This document shows positions 50,393 through 61,575 of a stretch of DNA of 64,000 nt, piece by piece. This DNA comes from Terebella lapidaria (taxonomy: Eukaryota > Annelida > Polychaeta > Terebellida > Terebellidae). The translations under genes were made by a program, and so were the position numbers. The stretch covers positions 29,444,481 to 29,508,480 of the forward strand of contig OX424561.1 in assembly GCA_949152475.1 (NCBI GenBank), written 5' to 3'. The notes beneath the pieces are model-generated. The model was not told the DNA's origin. It did no database searches and saw only the letters and a program-made list of their open reading frames with translations. The stretch's first letter is position 1, and each line of letters begins with the position of its first letter.

Positions 50393-51318
50393 ATCACTAA
50401 AATAAACAGAGCCTGAAACTCCATTCTAATATGCTGATATTTAGGGGTATTAGAATATTTTAGGGGTGTACTCCACCCAGACCATCAAAAACAACAAAAA
50501 TTATACATGTCAGTGAGGGTATCCAGGAGGAACCCAATGCAATATTGTAAGAATTTGCCACTGACCATTTTTTAAAGAAATGATCACCAAAGTTTTTCGC
50601 CAAAAATGCCATTTTGACCTTTCAATGTAAGTTTTGTTGCCCTTGAATCGCCAGTCTTAGCGTGGCGGCCACTTTGATTTTTCGACAGGACGGCAAACAT
50701 GTTTTTTCCCAAATCAGGTCGCTGGCTGTCTTGAACCATTTCCAGCCAACAAAACAATGTTTATCTTTTTCGCCATTGAAAATTATTTGAGGCTTGAAAA
50801 TTTTCATCCAAGTTATGCTTCATGGTGGGAGCAAACTTCTAGAATACTTCAAGATAGAGCTTAAATATTGACACATTCCAATAGAATTCCCAAACCATTC
50901 CAAAATAAAAAAAAATGCAGTTTCTGTGGTGACCTTGGATTTGACATTTGACGACCTTGAAAGGTCAAAACGGCATTTTTTTTTGTCAAAAATCACCCAA
51001 TTTTTTATTTTTATTAACAATTTTCTAAAATTAACCCAAGGGCTAAGAAAGGTTACCGGGCAATATACATTTTAGATATTAGCCTTTTGTCCAGTGACCT
51101 TGAAAATAAAGTCACTGATAAATTCAAGGCCATGAAATTTTCAACAAATACATCACTTCTAGTATGTCCACAATAAATTCCTAAGCTGTAAAGTCGATAA
51201 TAAGGGAGACATTAGCCATTCTGTGATGTGACCTTGAAAATGAGGTCAAAGTTCAAGTTCATGAAAATATTCAGTATATAATCATTCCTCTATATTCGCA
51301 ATTGATTCCTATGCTGTA
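50393..51318. repeat. Fragments of the ~134-bp-monomer element
   Basis: It contains body blocks (GTGGCGGCCACTTTGA near 50663), the TTAACCCAAGGGCTAAGAAAGG end-like block near 51032 and two diverged monomers ending ATTGATTCCTATGCTGTAAA, directly before the R1 repeat. Confidence 0.6.
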
Positions 51319-51374
51319 AATGTAAGTATCAATCTATTACCACCGATACAATCAGATTTTGATGATGCCAATAA
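51319..51374 (+). repeat. R1 repeat, left half (interrupted by the transposon)
   Basis: It matches the left part of the uninterrupted R1 copy at 54848-54991 up to GATGCCAATAA, where the transposon begins. The right half resumes at 54533. Confidence 0.85.
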
Positions 51375-54300
51375 CACAGTGCCGAAACCGACTATGGTAA
51401 CGCGCATTACCATAGTCAAAAATGGCGACAGGCAATTGTGGTTCGAATTTGCTCGTGAATTAATTTGCATATAACGTGTATGAATCGAGGGGATCTTCGG
51501 AATATTGCGAAATCGATACATGTAGGTTAATCCCGATTATGTACAATGAGTCACTTGGTGATATATTAGTGGAAACGGAGTGTGGACAATTGTGTCCTGA
51601 CTAGGGTAACGCGAATGTCAGACTATGGTAATGTGATTTGTAGGAAATTTAATGACTATGGTAATGCGATAGGGCTTTCGTACACAAACACAATTCTTTG
51701 TCAACATAACAACGATTTGAGGGGTAGAATATATGTGTTGAAAAACTCTCGAATCATCTGTTATTTTATCACAAATCCATGTAAAAAAAAGAGAACATTT
51801 GCGATTTTATTACTGTACACAGGTCAGCAACTCCATCAATGTTATTATTTCAGACCTATACTACACAAGTTGTCAATTAAACGCAGGGTCTGGCATAAAG
51901 TCACATTTGAATTTATACAAATCTGTGCATATCCCCATCAAATCGTCAGAAATGTTGATGAATTTCAAAAACGGGAGACAATGCAGGTTTGACTTAAGCT
52001 TGCCCTCAGACTATGCGAGTCAGTTGCAGCGACTCGGTTGCACGCCAATCGCATGCGATCTGGTCGCGGCGACCGTCACTGGTCACACTAGCGATCTTAC
52101 GTCAATACGGTTACGGATGCGTGATTTCACGACTGAATATATAATCAACCAATGGGACAGCGTAAAAATGACGGTCACGGTCTAATGGCGTTCGTCGTGA
52201 CCGTTCTGTCTCTATTTTCAATGGTGAGACTCTACTAATGCGACGAATATATGCATGAGGCAATTTCAGATGAGCGCAACTCGTGCATAGCCCCGAGAGC
52301 GATCACCCGATATAAACAACTGCACTGTTGAAGAACACTAATGTTCGTTCTGGCCATGCATACCGTAGTACAAAGAGAAAAATTCCCTGAATAAACTCCT
52401 TTTTGGCCGCGATTCAGATACGGATAAAAAGATCATCGTGCACATTGGCATACTGCACCAGAGAGCCAAACGGGAGCTTTCTATACATTTTTAAATATCC
52501 ATTGAAAATGTGGGCAATCTAAAAGCGTGGAAAGCGACGCGTACATGTGCATGGGTGTATGCACTGGGGATAGGTTTTGGGGCTGGGTCCTAACGGAAAG
52601 TATGTTACATTTATAAACCTAATATTTGTATATTGATAAAAACATGTCATTTTCGACCATGATCACAGAAAAGTGGTACTTCTACAAGTCCAATATTTGC
52701 GCCACTCCAAAATCACCGTCAGAAATGTTATACTTTACATGCGTCCATTTCCACGATTAAAATTACGGATATGTTTTCGTCATTGACACATACATGCACA
52801 TTTAAAGTTTGAGGGAACCCATGTGGCCATAATCAGTTAGTACTGTAATGACGTGCTGACATCCCTCACCTCCCTGACTTAATTCTGTTATCGAGCAAAT
52901 CACAATAAATCAGCAATGCTTCGTATAACATCTTGTCTATAATTATAGACATTATATATGTTTCAGTGATTTGACAGAAAAGTATGTTTTCCTTCACAAA
53001 CATTCAACTTTAGTTGAATGATATGTGGGAACTATGTCTTATAAACATGTCCGTATCCGTCTACTCACTACTCTTGTGTTGTTTTCATATGTAAGTTCAG
53101 TCAAATATTAAACAGTTTTTCATGTGTGATAAGAAAGTCTTGCGGCATTTACATATTCAGTCCTCATCAGTCATTGAAAATAGAGACATGACGGTCACGA
53201 CGAACGCCATCAGACCGTGACCGTCCTTTTCTCGATAGCCCATTGCTTGATTATATATTCAGTTGTGAATTCACGCATCCGTAACCGTATTAACGTAAGA
53301 TCGCTACTGTGCGTTCAAGTCGCATGTAAATTGACGATATATTTTGAGTGCGATTTGTAGAGAATCTGTAGGCACTAGGCAGACGGGTGTTTTTGTCGTG
53401 TGAACATGGATCATCATCAATGTAGGCTATGTCTGTACATTTTCACGACAACAATCATGCCTAAAATACGAAAGAGAAGGCAAAATAAAGGTTACAAAAG
53501 GAGTGTGTTGGGCCTGTGGGTCATACCTGTGGCACCGTTCATCTTGTTTTCTATGTAAGCCTTTCTCCTATTGAGAACAAACCATGTTTGTCTGGGTAAA
53601 TATTAATACTGGTATGTCGGCACTGACTTTGGAACCACGCTGTTTGAGAATTTGCACCCCAATTATACTACTATTATGTTACTCCATGATCCACTAAATG
53701 TGGATGTCATTCTATTCGTCTGCCACCTTTATCTCTGATAAATATACTGATCGAGTAGTAAGAGGAGTAAGGAACTTAGTTCGAGGCTACTGTCTTACAA
53801 CTGATGTTTGAGGGGTAAGAAGTGTCCCATTTTATTCAAATATTTCAATATTTACTGGTCCGACGCACCCTTGTTCTTGTTCCTGTATTCGGAACAGTGA
53901 CGTCGGAAAGTGATGGACTGTGATTGGAACATCGTCCGCAAACTGTGTTCAGTCCATCGATCCTGTTGTCATAAAATTACCAAGTGTCAGCATGTACCCG
54001 GTACATTTGTACCGGGACTAATCACATGCGACTCAGTGGTTCTACATCGACTCAGTGGTTCTACATCTCATGATGTCAGCATGGGTTTCAGCATTGTACT
54101 ACACCCAGTATATGCAGTTTTAAAGAAAATAATGTACTGTAACCAGAAATAGACCTACTCTGTAGTAAATATACGAATATCGTATAAATTACATTTCAAT
54201 TCTCGTGTTATATATGTTATTTGCAGTGAAGTAGTGAATGCATTACCATAGTCGACACTATGCGTTACCATAGTCAATGTATCCTTGGACTCGGGCGTTA

Positions 54301-54532
54301 CCATAGTCAGCCACGATTTTCACTCGCCGATATCTCGTAGAAAAAGCCTATTTTTCTGTAACTCGCCTTACTAATTATGTGCAGCACAATCAACTTTATA
54401 TCATAGACTTCTGATTGCTTCAAAATAGCCTCTCATTCAAGTTGTTAAGCTCGATCAAATTCGAACCACAAACACCTGCCGCCATTTTTGATTATGGTAA
54501 TGCGCATTACCATAGTCGGTTTCGGCACTGTG
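51375..54532. mobile_element. 3.16-kb Transib/RAG-like non-autonomous transposon (CACAGTG termini)
   Basis: The ends are inverted repeats starting CACAGTGCCGAAACCGAC and closing GTCGGTTTCGGCACTGTG. They are flanked by AATAA on both sides (51370-51374, 54533-54537). The interrupted R1 repeat has an uninterrupted copy at 54848-54991 with a single AATAA, which fixes both boundaries and the 5-bp duplication. CAC-starting ends with 5-bp duplications are typical of Transib and RAG-like transposons, and CACAGTG equals the V(D)J heptamer. Each TIR includes a 28-bp palindrome (GACTATGGTAA...TTACCATAGTC). Mirrored copies of GCATTACCATAGTC recur in the subterminal 300 bp on both sides. The longest ORF (136 codons) is not transposase-like, so it would need a transposase in trans. 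A nested element lies at 52084-53311. Confidence 0.85.
52084..53311. mobile_element. Nested element with 140-bp inverted arms
   Basis: The arms 52084-52223 and 53172-53311 are inverted copies of about 90% identity. They begin CACACTAGCGATCTTACG on one side and CACAGTAGCGATCTTACG on the other, and end at TCTCTATTTTCAATG. Both arms contain a GACGGTCACGGTCT ... GTGACCGT palindromic motif. The centre (about 950 bp) has no recognisable ORF. I cannot define a target duplication. It could be an independent insertion or an internal part of the host transposon. Confidence 0.65.
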
Positions 54533-54627
54533 AATAAGAAACGTAAAATACTACATTTTGCAATAGAAACAAACAAAGCCCGACCAAATAGTTTATCCAA
54601 AGACACACTGGCGTCTTCAGGGGCAGA
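54533..54627 (+). repeat. R1 repeat, right half
   Basis: It continues the R1 repeat from 51374 after the transposon: AATAAGAAACGTAAAATAC through GGGGCAGA, parallel to 54891-54991. Confidence 0.85.
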
Positions 54628-54847
54628 CAATGTGTTAAATGTAGTTGTTTCTACTGTACACCAAATGGAATTAGTATACAACTGCCCAACAACCTATGAA
54701 AATAATTTAGAAATCCGAATCTAACCCCATGGAATAGATACATGACAAGTACAAAAGTACCCAATCACAAGCCCGAAGGCTACTGAGTTGATGGTATCCT
54801 CGGGGACAGATTTAACGTCCGCCAGCAGTGACACCGACTCAGTGGTA

Positions 54848-54991
54848 TAAATGTAAGTATCAATATATTACCACCAATACAATCAAATTTTGAAGATGCC
54901 AATAAGAAACGTAAAATACAACATTTTGCAATAGAAACAAAGCCCGACCAAATAGTTTATCCAAAGACACACTGGCGTCATCAGGGGCAGA
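54848..54991 (+). repeat. R1 repeat, uninterrupted copy (empty site)
   Basis: The intact R1 unit of about 144 bp reads GATGCCAATAAGAAACG across the position where the other copy carries the 3.16-kb transposon. Confidence 0.85.
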
Positions 54992-57900
54992 TGTAAAGAT
55001 GATAATAAGCGACATATTAGCCATTTTGTTCTCTGACCTTGAAAATGAGATCAAAGGTCAAATTCTAGATCACCAAATCTAGAATTCATTTCCTATATGT
55101 TCACTATGGACCCCTAAGCTGTAAATTTGATAATAAGCGAGATATAAGCCATTTTGAATTCTGACCTTGAAAATAAAATGACTAACCTTGAAATTTAGGT
55201 CAAGGGTCAAATTCAAGGTCAATAGAATATTCAGCATATATCATTTCCTATATGTTCACAATTGATTCCTAAGCTGCAAAGTCGCTAATAAGCAAGATAT
55301 TGGCCATTTTGTCCTGTGACCTTGAAAATGAGGTCAAAGGTCAAATTCAAGGTCACGAGAATATTCAGCACATATCATTTCCTATACATCCACAACTGAT
55401 TTTCTAACCTGTGAAGTCGATAATAAGCGAGATATTAGCCATTTTGTGCTCTTGACTTTGAAAATTAGGTCAGAGGTCAAATTCAAGGTCACGGGAATAT
55501 TCGGCATATATCATTTCCTATATGTCCACAATTGATCCCTAAGCTGTAAAATCGATAATAAGTGAGATATTAGCCATTTTGTCCTGTGACCTTGAAAATA
55601 AGGTCAAAGGTCAAATTCAAGGTCATGACAATAACCTGTATATATCATTTCCTATATGTTCATAATTGATTCCTAAGCTGTAAAGTCGATAAAAAGCGAG
55701 ATATTAACCATTTTGTCCTGTGACCTTGAAAATGAGGTCAAAGGTCAAATTCAAGGTCATGAGAATATTCGGCATATATTATTTCCTATATGTCCACAAT
55801 TGATTTCTAATCTGTAAAGTCGATAATAAGCGAGATATTAGCTATTTTGTGGTCTGACCTTGAAACTGAGGTCAGAGGTCAAATTCAAGGTCACGAGAAT
55901 AATCAGCATATATCATTTCCTATATGTCCACAATTGATTTCTAGTGTCTAATCTCAATATTGAGTGAGATATTAGACATAATGTGTCCCATTATAAAGCA
56001 TAGGAGAGTTTAACATGGAAAAGTCTCATTTGGGCCGAGTTTGGACCAAAAAGCGCAACGAAACTTATACACATCACAGGAGTACATATGAGGAGTGTTA
56101 TGTATTAAAAAGAAACTTGAAAATGAGGCCAAAAGTCAAATTCAAAGTCACAAAAATATTATGGATATATCATTTCCTATATGTCCACAATTGATTCCTA
56201 AGCTGTAAAATCGATAATAGCGAGATATTAGCCATTTTGTGTTATGACCTTGAAAATAAGGTCAAAGGTCAAATTTAAGGTCATCAAAATATTCAGTGTA
56301 TATCCTTTCCTATATGTCCACATTTGATTCCTAAGCTGTAAAGTCGATAATAAGCGAGATATTAGCCATTTTGTCCCGTGACCTTGAAAATGAGGTCAAA
56401 GGTCAAATTCAAGGTCACGTGCATATTCAGCATATATCATTTCCTACATGTCCACAATTGATCCCTAAGCTGTAAAATCGATAATAAGTGAGATATTAGC
56501 CATTTTGTCCGGTGACCTTGAAAATGAGGTCAAAGGTCAAATTCAAGGTCATGACAATAATCTGCATATATCATTTCCTATATGGTCATAATTGATTCCT
56601 AAGGTGTAAAGGCGATAAAAAGTGAGATATTAGCCATTTTGTCCTGTGACCTTGAAAATGAGGTCAAAGGTCAAATTCAAGGTCATCAGAATATTCGGTA
56701 TATATCATTTCCTATATGTCCACAATTGATTTCTAAGCTGTAAAGTCGATAATAAGCGAGATATTAGCCATTTTGTTCTTTGACCTTGAAACTGAGATCA
56801 GAGGTCAAATTCAAGGTCCCGAGAATATTCAGCATATATCATTTCCTATAAGTCCACAATTGATTCCTAGTCTCTAATCTCAATATTAAGTGAGAAATAA
56901 GGCATAATGTGTCCCATTATAAAGCATAGGAAAATTTAACATGGGAAAGTCCCATTTGGGCCAATGTAAAGTCAATAATAAGCGAGATATTAGCCATTTA
57001 AGCTTTGACCTTGTAAATGGAATCGAAGGTCAAGTTCAAGGCATGGGAATATTCAGAATATATCATATCCTATATGTACACAATTGATTCCTAATCTCTA
57101 ATCTCAATATTAAGTGAGATATTAGGCTTAATGTGTCCCATTATAAAGCATAGGAGAATTTAACACGAGAAAGTCCTATTTGAGCTGTAAAATCGATAAC
57201 GAGCGAGATATTGGCCATTTTGTCCTGTGATCTTGAAAATGAGGTTGAAGGTCAAATACAAGTCGATAATAAGTGAGATATTAGCCATCTTGTGCTCTGC
57301 CCTTGAAAACAAGGTCAAAGTTCAAGTTCAAGGTCATGAGAATTTTCAGAATATATCATTTCCTATATGTGAACAATTGATTCTTAAGCTGTAATATCGA
57401 TAATAAGCGAGATATTAGCCATTTTGTCCCGTGACATTCAAAATAAGGTCAAAGGTCAAATTCACGGCCATAGCAATATCCAGCATTATATTATTTCCTA
57501 TGAGCTCACAATTGATTCCTAAAATGTAATGTCGATAATAAGCGAGATATTAGCAATACCATGCTCTGACCTTGAAAAGAGCATGATAATATTCATCATA
57601 TATCATTTCCTATATGTCCACAATTGATTCCCGATCTGTAAAGTCGATAATAAGTGAGATATTACCCATTTTGTGCTCTTACCTTGAAAATGATTTTAAA
57701 TGTCAAACCCAAGGTCATCAGAATATTTTGACTATGTCATATATGCACAATTGATTCCTAGGCTGTAAAGTCGATAATAAGCGAGATATTAGGCATTTTG
57801 TGCTCTGACCTTGAAAATGAGGTCAAAGGTCATATTCGAGGTTATGACAATATTCAGCATATAACATTTCATATGTGTCCACAATTGATTCTTAGTCTCT

Positions 57901-58830
57901 GTTTTCAATATTTAGTCAGATATTAGGCATGTCCCATTATATTAGACATAATGTCCCATCATAAAGCATAGGCCTACGAAAATTTAACATGGGAAAGTCT
58001 CATTTGGGACTTGTCGACAAAATGAAAATGGCCGCCACACGCAGACGGGTGAATCTAGGGCAACGAAACGTATGCACATCACAGAGGTATATGCGGAGAA
58101 TCTATTAAAATAAAAATCTCAAAATTATCTGAACAGTTTTTGAGAAAATGGCCGCCAAAGTAAAACATTGACCGTTTTACGTCGAAAATGGTTGCCATTT
58201 TGAGGAAAAAGCGAAAAAAAGCGAAAAGAAAAACCCCATCCCCTTCTTGAAATATTTTTAAATACTTTTGTGCGAAATTTCAGAAAGATCCGACCGTAAC
58301 TTTAAAGATGAGAATGTGGACGGACGCCGACGACGCAGAAGACTCCGATGACAACGGGTGATAGACGCAACGCCATGCCAATAGCTGGGTTATCCGGACC
58401 ATAGGTTCGGTAACCTAAAACTTATTCAGACTGATTTCTTCAAAGTCATGGATAAAATTTCCCTTTTGATGTGTAAGTTTTGTTGCCCTTGAAACGCCGA
58501 TCTGTGCGTGGCGGTCATTTTGATATTTCTACGGGTAATTTCCAGTAAAAAACTTTCTTTTCGCCATTAAAAAATTTGTTGGACTTCGAAAATTACTTCC
58601 ACTTTTCTTTTCATGATGTGAGCTGTATGGAGTAAATTTCCATAACACATCAATAAACATCATATCATATAAGACTTCTATGGTGACCTTGAATTTGACC
58701 TTCAGTAATTTTGGAAGGTCAAAATACCAATTTTGGTGAAAACAAAAAAAGAAACAGCTATTAAGCTCAACAATACATTTCTCTGCAACCTTTCTTAGCC
58801 CTTGGGTTAATTTTTTGTCATTTTTCTCGA
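54992..58830 (+). repeat. Unclassified repeat element with ~134-bp monomer array (copy 2)
   Basis: About twenty monomers of 134-136 bp. The ATTGAT block occurs at 55261, 55531, 55665 and 55799. Each reads roughly ATTGATTCCTAAGCTG, AGTCGATAATAAGCGAGATA, then TTGACC/GGTCA motifs. Monomers toward 57-58 kb are shorter and rearranged. After 57980 comes the body (TGGCCGCCACACGCAGAC, GGACGGACGCCGACGACG), then the GGTTATCCGGACCATAGG end at about 58387, and remnants to 58830 (TTAGCCCTTGGGTTAA). It is the mirror image of 7520-9660. No protein-coding region. Confidence 0.85.
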
Positions 58831-59200
58831 GAAATTAAATTGGCTGTCACGCTCAGACCGGCGATAAACTACTCCTATACATGCACATTAACTCTTATTC
58901 ATGTACACTAACATATAAGACGGTTACCCATACAGCCTACCTAAAATATGCGTCCCACATAGCGAAACCCCCTATGCGAAAGATTAAGGAATGACCTCAC
59001 TTTTAAGGAGCACCTGATCTCACGCTCAGCTGGATGGGTGTCTGTAATGTTCACATGGCTTTGACTTTGATACTTTAGTATGACTTCAATTTGACCTCGT
59101 ACAATAATTTGGCAAAATTCATCCATGGATTAGGTCTTGGAATTATGAATTTGTCTGTTTGTCGGTATACATTCTAATCCCCCGACAAAGTCATGAAATG
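58831..59200. other. Spacer, nothing recognised
   Basis: AT-rich sequence between the monomer element and the next repeat-like block. No gene or element is recognised. Confidence 0.4.
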
Positions 59201-60900
59201 GCAGAATAGTGTCCAATTCTCCCATTCTCCTACTCATCGGAACAGCACTACTTATAACCAACTCTTATAATACGTGTCTTTCTCGTTGCTTTTTACCAAC
59301 TGGGATTGTTGGAATCACCAGGATTATCCCTCTTGGGGCCTGGCCTCCGATAGGAACTCGAGCATCAAGTCGGAATGGGTTTCATGCCGGTCGGCTTGCC
59401 CTGTCTGGGTCCGGACCCGGAGTCGGGTCCTGATAGGAACCTGGTTTCAATTAGGACAATCAATGCTGATGCTGTCAGCAGTGATTCTCCATATCTTTTA
59501 CTGCATTCTTGGACCTCTTGGACCCCTCTTTTCCAGACGATGCTCAGTCTCGAACCCTGTTTTCAGGCTCTCCTTGGCTTTGGGGACGCTTAGTGGGACT
59601 CCCGACTAAGGCCCTTTCCGTGGGATTTCCGTCTGGTACAACAATAACTTCAGGAGCTACCCCAAAGGTCTCAGGCAGTTGGAGCTGAGCCTCAGCGCTC
59701 GTCTAACGTTTCAGCCCCAGACGATGTTCAATTCTATGAGTCAGTAGCTAAAAACTCAGATGACCCATCGTTTCTTGCATGCCAGCCTGCACAAGAGCTG
59801 TCTCCACCCGGTATATTCCTGTTTTCCGCAGGTTCAACACGGGAAGCCATGTGCAGGTGGTTGTCATCCCTGCTTCGACGCTGCCAGGCTCCCCAGCCCG
59901 GGCTCATTCCCAAGGGAACAATTTCTCGTGGTTACTCTGGTACAGAGTATTTTTACATCCCAATTGCCTTTTCTGTGCTTGGTTACACCAGGCCAGCCTC
60001 AGCGACCAATAAAACTATCCTGGCTCCACCCTATCCGCTTTCCTCGTTGGTATTGCACCCACTGAAATGCCGTCACCAGAAGACTCCATGGGGGTGGATG
60101 AGTTCCAACATCGCTCGTTCCCAGGAAGTGGATGGGAGTACTTACTCTCCAAGGAGGAGCTCCTTCTCGTGCATTCACGCCTGGGTCACAGTTTCCACCT
60201 GAACCCCAATTAAGTCGTCCATTTCGGTGGACCAGGTGGCCTGCGGCCTTCCCATACCTCCAGCTGAAGCTCATCAGGAGTTGCTTCTGAGCTGGAGTGT
60301 TTGCCAAGCTTTCAAACGCCGTTGGCAGGGAGCTCTTAAGAACAAGGGAGAAAATACCAAGCGATCGAAGCTCTCCAAGTTCTTTGAACCTTCCCAGAAG
60401 GACTTTCTTGCCAAGCCGTTTTGGCCCTCCCAAGGAGGCGTTGCGCCCCTTATCCACCCCTAACTCGGTGTCTGTGCCCATGTCTCAGCCAGGGGAGGTC
60501 CAATGACCCCTACAGTCTGTAGCCTTGATAGACACTACCCTGGATTGGCTGGCAGCTGTTACAATATATATGCTCGACCAGCTTGTCTCATGTAAGGTCT
60601 TGGAGGAATGTGGGCTTAACAAATCAGGGAATGCTTCCACCAGGCTTCATGATCAGGGAATGCTTCCACCAAGCCTCTTTTGGAACCTTTTTGTATTGCA
60701 CAGTTGCGACAAGTCGCTCCATTTCAAGGCCCTCGATGTCCTCTGGACAAAGTTGCGACTGCCTCATGCTGGCGTCCTGTGCTCAGGAAACATGGAACCA
60801 ATACCCAAATATCATTCACATAACCTGCTACTACTTAACGTCTTGTCATGTTACCTTTTACAACAAAACGTGTTGTTTTGAAAATATCACGTCATGGTGT
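59201..60900 (+). mobile_element. Possible degraded mobile element, class unknown
   Basis: The composition changes abruptly to about 50% GC, Pro/Ser/Leu-rich in translation. Partly open plus-strand frames of 70-118 codons shift between each other. It looks like an old, broken coding region of a mobile element rather than a host gene. I recognise no catalytic domain and no terminal repeats. It is clearly decayed. A pair of direct copies of CAGGGAATGCTTCCACCA lies near 60626 and 60656. Confidence 0.3.
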
Positions 60901-61269
60901 CAATCATAGTAAATCAATTTGAGCAGTTCCTTTGAAACAGCAGCACGATCCGAGCCAACATTTAGGAACTTTCAAGCTCGTAGTTCCCCTCTGAAACTAT
61001 TAGGCTCAAAATATATGCCATGCCAAAACTAAACTTACAGGAACATGCAGGTTGTTGAAGGGATCTCAGCAGAACCACTTGTTTAGGCCCTATGGTTTCA
61101 TTGTGGGTGGGAGTTGTGGATGTGGATGAGCTCAGATCCGTTGTGGCAGAGTTCCTGTCATGCAATATTCTCCTATAGAAGTATATGTAAGCATGCTGCA
61201 TCAAGATTTTTGACATGCTTTGTCGCGCATAAATTAGCATCAAACTCTCTGGCCACAATAACTGGATAA

Positions 61270-61575
61270 ACTAGTCTTCCCAACTGTGAATATGACAAGG
61301 GATTATCAAAGCTCTTTGCTGTGCTGAGCAAGCACCATTCACACAGTTGTGGTGTGGTTGAACGAAGCCTCTTTGTGAATCGAGAATCATTGCATCGTGA
61401 GGAGTCATTATTCATCAAAATGGTGGACTTATTCCAAGCTACTATCAAACAGATGATTGTTCGAGAGGTAGAACTACTCTATACAAAGCTGAACTGCCTG
61501 TCTCCAGCATATGGCTCTGCTAACATGCAGTCCATCCACTTTCCTGCAAATTCAATAGGCAAGTCTGTACTGTGA
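61270..61575 (+). pseudogene. Possible hAT-like transposase C-terminal fragment
   Basis: In one frame the translation contains DKGLSKLFAVLSK, then CGVVERSLFVNRESL. It is reminiscent of the hAT dimerisation region (usually a leucine-rich strand followed by VERSFS-N). It lacks the upstream catalytic region and sits alone. Recognition rests on one short motif, so this is tentative. Confidence 0.25.

Noticed and set aside
51375-51420. A full V(D)J-type recombination signal
   Set aside because: The heptamer is exact, but nothing resembling the ACAAAAACC nonamer occurs at 12 or 23 bp. I claim only heptamer-like transposon ends.
51582-51992. 136-codon ORF inside the transposon as a transposase
   Set aside because: No recognisable catalytic motif and no similarity to Transib or RAG1 that I can see. 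The composition is that of random AT-rich DNA.
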